Part shown: in pieces, positions 26,330 to 35,047 of the stretch
Layout: every line of letters starts with the position of its first letter
Position numbering within the stretch: the first letter of the stretch is position 1
Assembly: GCA_963720775.1 (NCBI GenBank)
Contig: CAVRGR010000007.1
Span: forward strand, 1-64,000
Direction: 5' to 3'
Length of the DNA: 64,000 nucleotides
Origin: JAENVT01 sp963720775
GTDB lineage: Bacteria; Actinomycetota; Acidimicrobiia; Acidimicrobiales; Ilumatobacteraceae
Program-made: the position numbers and the translations under genes
Notes under the pieces: generated by a model
Told to the model about the DNA's origin: nothing
Databases searched by the model: none
Seen by the model: only the letters and a program-made list of their open reading frames with translations

Positions 26330-27451
26330 CTAGCAGCCGGCAACCGAACCGGCTGTGACGCCCTGGCACAACGCCGCAGCGTCGATCCAGTTGGCGTCGA
26401 GCACGACGCTGAGGTTGTCCTTCGTGATCGGGATCGGCTTCAGCAGGATCGACGTCAGTTCGACATTGTCGGGCGTGGTGAACGGCGCCGTGCCGGCCAC
26501 CTTCGTCACGTCAGGGACGTTGCAGAGTTGAAGGGCTGCTTCGCCGGCGGCCTTGCCGAGCGCCCGCGAGTCCTTCCAGACATCGACGGTCTGCGTGCCG
26601 AGTGCGATGCGGTTGAGGGCGGCTTGATCGCCGTCCTGCCCCGACACCGGCACCTTGCCGGCCAGACCCTGGGCGGTAAGAGCTGCCACGACGCCGCCGG
26701 CCATGCCGTCGTTCTCGGAGAGAACGGCGTCGACCTTGTTGCTCGATGCGGTGAGGAACTGCTCCATCTCGGTCTGAGCCTTGGAGGGATCCCAGTTGTC
26801 GGTGTAGGTCTCGCCGACGATCTTGATGTCGCCCGACTTCACCGCGTCACCGATGATGTCTTCGTGGCCGGTGCGCAGGAAGTCGGCGTTGGCGTCGGCC
26901 TTGTTGCCCTTGATGATGACGTAGTTGCCCTTCGGCACGGCCTTGAACACCTCGCGGGCCTCCATGCGGCCGACCTCGACGTTGTCGAAGGTGAGGTACA
27001 GGGCCTTGGGATCTTCGATCAGCCGGTCGTAGGCGATCACCGGCACGCCGGCCGCGGTCGCCGCGGCGACTGCCGGCTTGATGGCCGTTCCGTCCTGGGC
27101 CAGGACGATCAGGACCTTGGCGCCCTGCGAGATGAGGTTCTCGACGTTGCTGGCCTGGGTCTCGGCCGACGACTTGGCGTCGTTGGAGATGTAGGTGCCG
27201 CCACCGGCCTCGATGGCCGCCTTGATCGCCGGCTCGTCCCACTTCGCCCAACGCTCTTCCTGGTAGTTGTTCCAGGACACGCCGATGGTGCAACCACCTC
27301 CGCTACTGGCGACCGTGGTCGCAGCACCACCTGCGGTGGTGCTGGCAGTGGTGGCAGCCGTCGTGGCATTGCTTGCCTTGTTGTCGCTGCCACACGCTGC
27401 AATGACCAACGAAGCTATGGCCGCGGCCGAAGCAATTCGTCCAATTCGCAT
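26330..27451 (-). CDS. xylF: D-xylose-type ABC transporter substrate-binding lipoprotein
   Basis: 373 residues, with a lipoprotein signal ending SLVIAAC and GGGGAG upstream of the ATG. A Thr/Ala-rich tether leads to a periplasmic-binding fold that tracks E. coli XylF closely: ERWAKWDEPAIKAA, SAETQASNVENLISQGAKVL, PVIAYDRLIEDPKALYLTFD, KGNYVIIKGNKADANA, VPVSGQDGDQAALNRIALG. The first gene of the xylFHG operon, it catches the sugar outside the membrane. The 96-base gap upstream should hold the promoter; I see no strong -35/-10 pair in it. Confidence 0.88.
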   Translation of the reverse strand: MRIGRIASAAAIASLVIAACGSDNKASNATTAATTASTTAGGAATTVASSGGGCTIGVSWNNYQEERWAKWDEPAIKAAIEAGGGTYISNDAKSSAETQASNVENLISQGAKVLIVLAQDGTAIKPAVAAATAAGVPVIAYDRLIEDPKALYLTFDNVEVGRMEAREVFKAVPKGNYVIIKGNKADANADFLRTGHEDIIGDAVKSGDIKIVGETYTDNWDPSKAQTEMEQFLTASSNKVDAVLSENDGMAGGVVAALTAQGLAGKVPVSGQDGDQAALNRIALGTQTVDVWKDSRALGKAAGEAALQLCNVPDVTKVAGTAPFTTPDNVELTSILLKPIPITKDNLSVVLDANWIDAAALCQGVTAGSVAGC

Positions 27452-27533
27452 TATTTGACTCCCCTCGAGTTCAGTTTGCAGTCGTGTGACCGCACAACCA
27501 CGCGGACCCTACACCGGGACCTTTGGCGGAAAC

Positions 27534-27549
27534 AGGGCCTTTCGGCCCT
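27534..27549 (-). terminator. Small hairpin at the end of the RnfD-like gene
   Basis: AGGGCC-TTTC-GGCCCT overlaps the TAG stop. The stem is only six base pairs and no clear T run follows on the minus strand (TGTTTCC). It may limit read-through into the xyl promoter region. Confidence 0.3.
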
Positions 27550-29140
27550 AGGGGCCTGCGTCCAGAGGTAGCACGGCGACGTTGAGCCATCGGCCACCGG
27601 TCGCTCGGCGAATGGCGAACGTCTTCGCGAACGGGGATGACGATCGCGACTTCAGGTGCCCCTCGGTGTCGTACGTCTCTTCGGTCACCGTACCGCGGGA
27701 CTGCAGACCCAGGCTCAAGCCATCCTGCTTGCCGAACGGCACCAGCAAGGTCACGTTCACGTGATCGATCTGGTAGTGCTGAATGACAGTCGTGCCGGTC
27801 GCCGCCGAATCGCTGAGCCGAGCCCGCATCTCGTCGAGCCGGTCACCGTGATCGACTGCTTCGAGGACGGTCGGATCAGACTTGAGCAGGGCCTGATTCT
27901 CGAACTCGAGGTTCTCGGCAAGGGTCAGGACGAGCTGCTGGACGACTGGTCCGGCAATCTCGTGGTTCCAGTCCAACACCCCCCGCTCGACCGAGATCGA
28001 GGGAAAGGTCGCCGGGTCGATGTACTGCGGAACGCGACCCAGCACGTCGGCCGCATCGGCAACGACCACCCCGCGCGCCGGCGCTCCGGCGGCGACGATG
28101 CCGACCCCGACGCCGAGGACCGCGGAACCGATCAATCCCACCCGCACGAGGCGACGGAGGATCCCGACGCCGGCCCCGCCGCCGGTCGCCAGGCGGGTCG
28201 CGAACCGGCGGAGGTTGTCGGCGGCCGAACGTGGCTCGGGGGCGAACCGCTCCAGGATCGGGCGAGCGGCGCACACGATCACCAGGCCGCCGAGCAGAGC
28301 GACCTTCGTCCAGAACTCCTGGGTCTGTGCCGCCATCAGCAGCGTGCTGACGACCGCGACGAGCAGGCCGAACACAGCGCGGCCGACATGCCCCGCCGGC
28401 AAGGTCTTCGGGTCGGTGATCATGAAGAACATGAAGACGAACACCTCCGGAGAGGTGACGATCACTCGCCAGTAGTCGAACCCGCACACCGGCGCGAACG
28501 CCCAGCGGGCGGTCATGCAGTGGCCGGACGCGGCGAGCACCCCGACACCGGCCGCCAGTGCCACCCAGAACGTTGCCACCACGGCGAGCATCCGGAGGCG
28601 GGCGGTGATCACCAGTCCTCCCACCAGGATGACGACGTAGGTCACGATCATCGAGGTCTTCAGGGGAGCCCACCAGAAGTCGAGCGGCTCCAGCCGGGTG
28701 CTGCCGAACACGACGAACGCAACGACGAGCCCGATGTTCGACGGGTTGAACACGTGCGAACCCCGATATCGGATGGCGTACTTGGTGAGGAGCGAGAAGC
28801 CGGCGACGCCGGCGAAGGCCCACCACGCGTGGGTGGTCCAGTGGTCGTTCAGCGGCGTGCCCGGAACGCGAAGGATCAGGGCCACCCCGCTGCCCGTCAG
28901 CATCGCACTGGCCGGCCACACCAAGGATCGGGTCAGGCGGAACGTCACCATCACGTCGAGGAACGCGCAGGTCAGGGCTGCGGCGAGGATCTGCGGCACA
29001 CTGACCTGAAAGTGCAGCCAAACCTGGCCGAGCACGTGGACCGTGATGATGACCGCGGCCACATGCAACCGCGAATCGCGGATGTTCGGTAGAACGACGG
29101 GATAGGTGTGTTCGCCGAGTGTGAGTGTCCGGTCGGTCAC
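27548..29140 (-). CDS. RnfD/NqrB-like membrane protein with C-terminal extension
   Basis: About 530 residues from the GTG at 29140, which has GGGAG five bases upstream. Eight or more membrane segments match the RnfD/NqrB fold, with HVFNPSNIGLVVAFV and FFMITDPKTLPAGHVGRAVF. In RnfD and NqrB such segments carry covalent FMN. I cannot see the canonical flavinylated Thr with certainty. The last 150 residues, after one more membrane helix (VGLIGSAVLGVGVGIVAAG), form an outward soluble domain (VERGVLDWNHEIAGPVVQQ). No other Rnf or Nqr subunit is encoded here. It is divergent from a CRTAC1-type gene with 125 bases between them. Confidence 0.75.
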   Translation of the reverse strand: MTDRTLTLGEHTYPVVLPNIRDSRLHVAAVIITVHVLGQVWLHFQVSVPQILAAALTCAFLDVMVTFRLTRSLVWPASAMLTGSGVALILRVPGTPLNDHWTTHAWWAFAGVAGFSLLTKYAIRYRGSHVFNPSNIGLVVAFVVFGSTRLEPLDFWWAPLKTSMIVTYVVILVGGLVITARLRMLAVVATFWVALAAGVGVLAASGHCMTARWAFAPVCGFDYWRVIVTSPEVFVFMFFMITDPKTLPAGHVGRAVFGLLVAVVSTLLMAAQTQEFWTKVALLGGLVIVCAARPILERFAPEPRSAADNLRRFATRLATGGGAGVGILRRLVRVGLIGSAVLGVGVGIVAAGAPARGVVVADAADVLGRVPQYIDPATFPSISVERGVLDWNHEIAGPVVQQLVLTLAENLEFENQALLKSDPTVLEAVDHGDRLDEMRARLSDSAATGTTVIQHYQIDHVNVTLLVPFGKQDGLSLGLQSRGTVTEETYDTEGHLKSRSSSPFAKTFAIRRATGGRWLNVAVLPLDAGP

Positions 29141-29265
29141 ATCATCTCCCAGCGGCCTCATCGGTCGTGTCATTCTACGGCACGGTTCTTCGAGCCGAGC
29201 CATCTGGGCGCCTGAGCCGGCGCGACCGCCGGGAACCCGCGGCGCGAGTGTGGTTCAATCCCTCC

Positions 29266-30918
29266 GTGCCCGATGTGCAAGCCCGACGATTGCTGGTCGG
29301 TGCGATCGCAGTGGCGGTGGTCGGCGCTGGAGTGGTTGTGCTGCTCGCGGTACGAGACAACAGCGGCGGCTCCGCGGGCACACGCGCCGAGGAATCGCCG
29401 CATTTCGTGGACGAGACGATCGCCGCTGGGATCGACCACTCCTACACCGGGGGATCGGAGTTCTTCGTCGGAGGCGGCGTGGCCGCCTTCGACTGCAACG
29501 ACGACGGGCGCGACGAGCTGTTCTTCGCCGGGGGAAGTGAGCCATCGGCGCTCTACCGGAACCAGAGCCCGGTGGGCGGCGCGCTCCAGTTCACCCGCGT
29601 TGCATCTCCCGTCACCGACCTGGTCGGTGTCACCGGCGCCTATCCAGTCGACATCGACAGCGACGGGCGCGTCGACCTCGCTGTCCTGCGCCGCGGTGGC
29701 AACGTCGTCCTGCGCGGCATGGGCGACTGTCGGTTCGAGGACGCCACCCATTCGCTCGGTATCGACGAAGGCAGCGATTGGACCGTTGGGTTCAGCGCGA
29801 CGTGGGAGGGCACCAACACGCTGCCCACGCTGGCGTTCGGCAGCTACCGCTTGCCCGATGCCGACGGCTGCGGAGACAGCCGGCTCGTGCGGCCCTTGCC
29901 GGCCGGGGGTGGGTACGACTCACCGATCGCGCTCACACCGGGGTATTGCACGTTGTCGATCTTGTTCAGCGACTGGGATCGATCGGGTGAACGCGATCTG
30001 CGAATGGCCAACGACCGCAACTACTACCGAGACGGCGAGGAGCAGCTGTGGCGTGTCGTGCCCGGCGAGGCGCCGCGCCTGTACACCCAGGCCGACGGAT
30101 GGAACCCGCTGCAGATCTGGGGCATGGGCATCGCCAGCCAGGACCTCACCGGCGACGGTTATCCCGAGGTGTTCATCACCAGCCAGGGCGACAACAAGTT
30201 GCAAACGCTCGCCGACGGCACCGCCCAACCGACGTATCAAGACATCGCGCTCAAGCGCGGTGTCACCGCCCAGCGTCCCTTCGTCGGCGGCGATGTGCTC
30301 CCGTCGACCGCCTGGCATCCGGAGTTCGAGGATGTCAACAACGACGGCTACGTCGACCTGTTCGTCACGAAGGGAAACGTCGAAGCGGAGCCTGACTACG
30401 CAACCCGCGATCCGAACGACCTCCTGCTCGGCCAGCCGAACGGAACGTTCGTCGAAGGAGCGGAGGCGGCCGGCATCGTCAGCTTCAACCGTGCCCGCGG
30501 GGCGGCGCTCGTCGACCTCAACCTCGACGGACTGCTCGATCTCGTCGTCGTCAACCGCCAGGCCAACGCGACCGTGTGGCGCAACATGGGTTCGGGTGAT
30601 GCCCAGCAACCGGCACCGATGGGGCACTGGATCGAGCTGCGCCTGAAGCAACCCGCGCCGAACGTCGATGCGATCGGAGCTTGGGTCGACGTGCGAATCG
30701 GCGACCGCACCGTCACTCGCGAGGTCACCGTCGGGGGCGGACACGCCGGTGGGCAGATCGGCTGGCTGCACGCCGGCCTCGGCGAGGCCGACACGGCCGA
30801 CGTCCGCGTCCAATGGCCGGATGGCCAGACCGGGCCGTGGATGACAGTGAACGCCGACGAGTTCGCGACCATCGAGCGAGGCGCCGCCGAGCCGACCGAG
30901 TGGGTGCCGGGTCGTTAG
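29266..30918 (+). CDS. CRTAC1/ASPIC-type FG-GAP repeat protein, membrane-anchored
   Basis: 550 residues from the GTG at 29266. One N-terminal membrane segment (LLVGAIAVAVVGAGVVVLLA) anchors an extracellular beta-propeller. Calcium-binding FG-GAP/VCBS loops recur: DCNDDGRDELFFAGG, DIDSDGRVDLAVLRRG, DLTGDGYPEVFITSQGDN, DVNNDGYVDLFVTKGN and DLNLDGLLDLVVVNRQ. A UnbV/ASPIC domain closes the protein (GGGHAGGQIGWLHAGLGE, then VQWPDGQTG). It probably binds a surface ligand. The divergent RnfD-like neighbour suggests shared control. Confidence 0.82.
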   Translation: MPDVQARRLLVGAIAVAVVGAGVVVLLAVRDNSGGSAGTRAEESPHFVDETIAAGIDHSYTGGSEFFVGGGVAAFDCNDDGRDELFFAGGSEPSALYRNQSPVGGALQFTRVASPVTDLVGVTGAYPVDIDSDGRVDLAVLRRGGNVVLRGMGDCRFEDATHSLGIDEGSDWTVGFSATWEGTNTLPTLAFGSYRLPDADGCGDSRLVRPLPAGGGYDSPIALTPGYCTLSILFSDWDRSGERDLRMANDRNYYRDGEEQLWRVVPGEAPRLYTQADGWNPLQIWGMGIASQDLTGDGYPEVFITSQGDNKLQTLADGTAQPTYQDIALKRGVTAQRPFVGGDVLPSTAWHPEFEDVNNDGYVDLFVTKGNVEAEPDYATRDPNDLLLGQPNGTFVEGAEAAGIVSFNRARGAALVDLNLDGLLDLVVVNRQANATVWRNMGSGDAQQPAPMGHWIELRLKQPAPNVDAIGAWVDVRIGDRTVTREVTVGGGHAGGQIGWLHAGLGEADTADVRVQWPDGQTGPWMTVNADEFATIERGAAEPTEWVPGR

Positions 30919-31011
30919 TGCCCGAACACGTCGAGCAGGTCACCAATTCTCCGCCGGGAGCGGAGGTGCGGTGACTGGCTCGAAAAGGACCCGCACTACA
31001 TTCGACGTTTC

Positions 31012-31824
31012 GTGGAGACCAACGAGTTCGCTGGCAAGGTTGCGGTGATCACGGGCGCCGCGTCGTTCATCGGCACGGCGATCTGCAGCCAACTGGTCGG
31101 GGGCGGAGCCCGGGTTGTGCTCGGTGATCTCGACGAATCGGTCGGCAGCGAGGTTGCCGCGCTGCTAGGCGACTCAGCGCGCTTTGTTCGTACTGACGTG
31201 TCACACGATGAAGATCTCGATGCGCTCGTCGACACCGCCATCGGCGACTTCGGCGGACTCGATCTCGTGGTGTCGGCAGCGGCGGTGTTCGTCGACGCGC
31301 AGATGGAGACGACGCGCGAGCAGTGGCATCACGCCCTGGATGTCAACGTGATCGCCGCGGCGATGCTCATCGAGAAGGCAGTGCCGCACATGGTGCAACG
31401 CGGCGGAGGCGCTGTGGTGATCATTGCCTCGATCTCTGCCAAGCAATCGCAGCCCGATCGCCTCGTCTACCCGGTGACCAAGTCTGCGTTGCTCGGCGTG
31501 ACCCGCAACTCGGCGCAGCTGCTGGCGCGACATTCGATCCGCGTCAACTCGGTCTCACCGGGCTGGACGTGGAGCCGCAACATCGAACGGCGGTACGGCT
31601 CACGGGAGCGCGCCGATTCGGTCGCCGCCGAGTTCCAAGCTCTGGGGCGGCTGGCCAACCCCGAGGAGATCGCCGACGCCGTGCTGTACCTGTTGTCCGA
31701 CCGGGCGTCGTTCGTCACCGGCACCGACCTCGCCGTCGACGGCGGGTACGCGGCCATGGGTCCTGAGGCTCTCGGGCAGGCGTTCGTGAAGATCCCGGTC
31801 CTGCCCGAAGGACAGCGACCGTGA
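31012..31824 (+). CDS. Short-chain dehydrogenase/reductase
   Basis: 270 residues with the classical SDR motifs: TGAASFIG (a TGxxxGxG variant), catalytic Ser in IIASISAKQS, YPVTK as YxxxK, and the C-terminal GTDLAVDGGYAAMG. The GTG start lacks a ribosome binding site. TACATT at 30997-31002 would place transcription at the start codon. The next gene, a gluconolactonase homologue, overlaps by four bases (GTGA). A sugar dehydrogenase followed by a lactonase is the start of an oxidative, non-phosphorylating sugar route, which would suit the xylose-type importer nearby. Confidence 0.85.
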   Translation: METNEFAGKVAVITGAASFIGTAICSQLVGGGARVVLGDLDESVGSEVAALLGDSARFVRTDVSHDEDLDALVDTAIGDFGGLDLVVSAAAVFVDAQMETTREQWHHALDVNVIAAAMLIEKAVPHMVQRGGGAVVIIASISAKQSQPDRLVYPVTKSALLGVTRNSAQLLARHSIRVNSVSPGWTWSRNIERRYGSRERADSVAAEFQALGRLANPEEIADAVLYLLSDRASFVTGTDLAVDGGYAAMGPEALGQAFVKIPVLPEGQRP

Positions 31825-32702
31825 CCGACATCGACTGCGTGCTCGACATCCGGGCCCAGCTCGGCGAGTGCCCGATCTGGAGCGGCCGCGACCGCTGCCT
31901 GTACTGGATCGACATCGACTCGCAGCTGGTGCACCGGTACGAACCCAGCACCGATCGGAACGAGAGCCACCACCTTTCAGGTCGACCGGGCTCGATCGCG
32001 TTGACGCACGACGCCGATCGTCTGCTGGTCTCGATGGAGCACCAACTCGTCGATCTGACGTGGTCGACAGGTGCGATCCACGCACGCGGCGCCCTCGAAG
32101 CCGATGGTTCGCCAACGCGGCTCAACGACGGTCGCACCGACCCCGCCGGCAGGTTCTGGGTGGGCTCGATGGACGAGCCGGCATACAGCGGCCTCCATGC
32201 CGGCACGCTCTACCGCGTCGACCCGAGCGGTACCAGCGAGGCGCTTCAAGACGGGGTCGGCGTGTCGAACGCGCTCGCCTTCAGCCCCGATGGGTTGGTG
32301 ATGTACTGGGCCGACACCACCCGCGATCTGGTGTGGGCGTACGACTACGACGTCGCCTCGGGCACACGCAGCAACGAGCGCGTGTTCCTCGACTTCTCCA
32401 ACCTGCCCGGCCGACCCGACGGGGCATGTGTCGACGAGACCGGTTGCTACTGGGTGGCCTGCGTCTATGGCTGGGCGATGCTGCGGGCAACCCCCGAGGG
32501 CAAGGTCGATCGCATCATCGAGCTCCCGGTCGAGAAGCCCACCATGCCGGCATTCGCCGGCGACGACCTCGACGCCATGTACATCACGTCGATCAGCACC
32601 GGAGGATCGGTTCCTCTCGCCGATGGGCAGCCTTGGGCAGGTGCCCTGCTCACGCTCGATCCTGGCGTGAAGGGACTTCCCGAGCCGTTGTTCGCGGGTT
32701 GA
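31821..32702 (+). CDS. SMP-30/gluconolactonase family hydrolase
   Basis: 293-residue six-bladed propeller with LGECPIWSGRDRCLYWIDID (metal-binding Glu), RPGSIAL, RLNDGRTDPAGRFWVGSMD, VSNALAFSPDGLVMYWADTT and LPGRPDGACVDETGCYWVA. These supply the conserved Glu, Asn, Asn and Asp of the divalent-metal site. It would hydrolyse a sugar lactone made by the coupled SDR. The stop is eight bases from the end of the convergent dehydrogenase gene. Confidence 0.87.
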   Translation: MTDIDCVLDIRAQLGECPIWSGRDRCLYWIDIDSQLVHRYEPSTDRNESHHLSGRPGSIALTHDADRLLVSMEHQLVDLTWSTGAIHARGALEADGSPTRLNDGRTDPAGRFWVGSMDEPAYSGLHAGTLYRVDPSGTSEALQDGVGVSNALAFSPDGLVMYWADTTRDLVWAYDYDVASGTRSNERVFLDFSNLPGRPDGACVDETGCYWVACVYGWAMLRATPEGKVDRIIELPVEKPTMPAFAGDDLDAMYITSISTGGSVPLADGQPWAGALLTLDPGVKGLPEPLFAG

Positions 32703-32710
32703 CGGCCGCG

Positions 32711-33691
32711 TCAGCGCGCATCCTTGTTGACGACGTTCCGTGGCATCTCGCCGCGCAACACGGCGATCACCGACTTGGTCGCCACTTCGTTCATGGCGGC
32801 GATGGCCCTGTGACTGATGCCGGCGACGTGCGGCGTGACGATCACGTTCGGAAGATCGAGCAGCTCGGAATCGAACGGCGGCTCCTCGGCGAACACATCG
32901 AGCCCTGCCGCGGCGAGTCGACCGTTGCGCAGAGCCTCGGCAAGCGCCGTCTCGTCGACGACGCCGCCGCGTGACGCGTTCACCAGCACGGCCGTCGGCC
33001 GCATCAAGGCCAGCTCCCTGGAGCCGATGAGGTCGCGCGTCTGATCGAGCAGTGGTACGTGAAGCGTGACGACGTCCGACTCCGACAGAAGCTCGTGGAG
33101 GGTGACGAGCTCGGTTCCAGCGGGCGGCGAGGTCAACGCCGGATCGCTGACGAGGACTCTCGAGCCGAATGCCAGCACTCGACGGATCACGCCGCGGCCG
33201 ATCGTGCCCGACCCGATCACGCCTACGGTGGCCCCGACGAGGTCGCCCGGTGTGATGCTGCCGGCCCGATCCCATCGGCGTTCGCGTAGCGATTGATCGT
33301 GTTCGGCGAGACGGCGCACGAGGGCGAGCATCAACGCCAAGGTGTGATCGGCGACCGTCTCCTCGTTCGTTCCCGGTGCCGTGGCGATGACCACACCAGC
33401 CCTGGTCGCGGCCGGCACGTCGATGGCATCGACACCCACGCCGGTGCGTGCGATCACCTTCAAGTCGGGGCAGGCGTCGAACACGTCGGCGCTGAACGGA
33501 TCGTTGCTGGCGATCACCGCAACCGCATCGCGAAGCAACCCGATCACCTCCGTCGACGTGCGCGCACCGAGCTTCGGTTCCAACCTGATCGAGAGACCCG
33601 CCTCGCGGAGCAGCCGCCCGCTGGTTGGCCCGTCGATGTCGTATCCGGGCCAGGTCACCACGACCTCACCCGTCAAGCGATGGTCGTGCAT
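32711..33691 (-). CDS. D-isomer-specific 2-hydroxyacid dehydrogenase (SerA-like)
   Basis: 326 residues with substrate lobes around an NAD-binding domain. It shows VIARTGVGVDAIDVPAA, TVGVIGSGTIGRGVIRRVL (GxGxxG), NASRGGVVDETALAEAL (catalytic Arg region), FAEEPPFDSELLDLPN (Glu) and VTPHVAGIS (His). The C-terminal serine-binding ACT domain of phosphoglycerate dehydrogenase is absent, so the substrate may be another hydroxyacid. It faces the SMP-30 gene, so a link to sugar-acid metabolism is possible but not shown. Confidence 0.85.
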   Translation of the reverse strand: MHDHRLTGEVVVTWPGYDIDGPTSGRLLREAGLSIRLEPKLGARTSTEVIGLLRDAVAVIASNDPFSADVFDACPDLKVIARTGVGVDAIDVPAATRAGVVIATAPGTNEETVADHTLALMLALVRRLAEHDQSLRERRWDRAGSITPGDLVGATVGVIGSGTIGRGVIRRVLAFGSRVLVSDPALTSPPAGTELVTLHELLSESDVVTLHVPLLDQTRDLIGSRELALMRPTAVLVNASRGGVVDETALAEALRNGRLAAAGLDVFAEEPPFDSELLDLPNVIVTPHVAGISHRAIAAMNEVATKSVIAVLRGEMPRNVVNKDAR

Positions 33692-33731
33692 GAGTTGCCG
33701 AAGTTAGCAGCGCCTCGGCGTGGAGCGAGGG

Positions 33732-34724
33732 CTAGGCGGGTCGCACCAGCTCGACGAGGCGGACGAGATCCGCCTCGGTGCCGACCGCGATGACGATGTG
33801 ATGGGTGTGCAACACCGTGTCGAGATCGGGATTGGTCGTGAACGTGCCGTCGGCATTGCGCAGAGCCAGCACGAGCGCGCCGCAGGCGTCGCGGAGCCTG
33901 GCCTGACGCAGGGTCTGCCCATCGAGTCGTGAACCATTCGGGATCTCGACCTCTTGCATGCGGAACTCCATGCTCCGCTCGTGCATCACGACATCGACGA
34001 ACTCGGCGACGTTGGGACGGACGACGAAGCCGGCCATACGAGCCGCGCCCAGTTCTTGCGGGTTGACCACGCGGTCGGCGCCGGCCCGGGTGAGCTTGCC
34101 GATGCTGTCGTCCTGCCGGGCGCGCGCCACGATGAACAGCGCCGGATTGAGTGACCGGCCCGACAGGGTCACGAACAGGTTGTCGGCGTCGTCGGCGAGC
34201 GCGGCGATCAGCGCGTGCGCCTGCTCGATGCCTGCGGCCCGAAGCGTGGCGTCGAGCGTGGCGTCGCCGACGATCGTCGGCATCGTCACCTCGGCGACTC
34301 GCGTCGGGTCACTGTCGACGACCACGACGCGGCGGCCTTCACGTTCGAGGTCGGCCGCGACTGCCCGACCGACTCGGCCCCACCCGCACACCACGACATG
34401 CCCGCGCAGATCGGAAATGGTCCTGTCCATCCTTCGCCTCCCGACGATCTCTCGAAGTTGCCCATCGACGATCATCTGCACGCCCAGCGTGAACGTGTAC
34501 AACACCGTTCCGACGCCGACAGTGATCAGCACGATGGTGAAGATCTTCTGTGCCGTGTTGAACTCGCGCACCTCACGGAATCCGACTGTGGAGACCGTGG
34601 TGACCGTCTGGTACATCGCATCGATCACCGACAGCCCGAGCACCAAATATCCGATTGTGCCGGCGACCAGCACGAGCGCCACCATGCCCGCGGCGACGCG
34701 GAGGCGGGCCAATGTAGGAGTCAC
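33732..34724 (-). CDS. Two-TM potassium channel with RCK/TrkA domains
   Basis: 330 residues from the GTG at 34724. Two membrane helices (VAAGMVALVLVAGTIGYLVL and KIFTIVLITVGVGTVLYTFT) flank a pore loop with TVTTVSTVGFREV. That filter is a variant of TVGYGD: Tyr is Phe and the following Gly-Asp is lost, so selectivity may be relaxed. The cytoplasmic part has TrkA-N (HVVVCGWGRVGRAVAADLE) and TrkA-C (EVEIPNGSRLDGQTLRQARL) domains that gate the pore by ligand or nucleotide binding. Confidence 0.85.
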   Translation of the reverse strand: MTPTLARLRVAAGMVALVLVAGTIGYLVLGLSVIDAMYQTVTTVSTVGFREVREFNTAQKIFTIVLITVGVGTVLYTFTLGVQMIVDGQLREIVGRRRMDRTISDLRGHVVVCGWGRVGRAVAADLEREGRRVVVVDSDPTRVAEVTMPTIVGDATLDATLRAAGIEQAHALIAALADDADNLFVTLSGRSLNPALFIVARARQDDSIGKLTRAGADRVVNPQELGAARMAGFVVRPNVAEFVDVVMHERSMEFRMQEVEIPNGSRLDGQTLRQARLRDACGALVLALRNADGTFTTNPDLDTVLHTHHIVIAVGTEADLVRLVELVRPA

Positions 34725-34764
34725 GTCAGGTCCCAGCCAAGGTCCACGATGCGTGGTTCGACCG

Positions 34765-35004
34765 TCAGCTCGGATTGCCGGGCGCCAGCACCTCTCGCGC
34801 GGCCTTCGCATCTTGCGCATGAACGAAGACCGTCACATCCGACTCGCCCTCGACCGGCAACGTGCCCCCCTCCAGTTCGTCGATGATGAACGCCTCGATA
34901 CCCATCGCCGCGAGGTGAGCTTTGGTGACCTCGGCTTCGCCGCGATCGGGGTAGGACGCCACTGCAACGGGTTCGGGGTGCGGGTCGAGCGAGTCGTCTG
35001 TCAT
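34765..35004 (-). CDS. DUF2007-type small signal-transducing-like protein
   Basis: 79 residues. The core VAVASYPDRGEAEVTKAHLA with AMGIEAFIID and a final KAAREVLAP matches the DUF2007 ferredoxin-like fold, often found near proteases and membrane proteins. Function unknown. It lies between the channel gene and RNase Z on the same strand, with gaps of about 40 bases. Confidence 0.65.
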   Translation of the reverse strand: MTDDSLDPHPEPVAVASYPDRGEAEVTKAHLAAMGIEAFIIDELEGGTLPVEGESDVTVFVHAQDAKAAREVLAPGNPS

Positions 35005-35047
35005 GGACCGAGCGTACGTCGATAACGGGCCGCCGATTCGACGCCGA

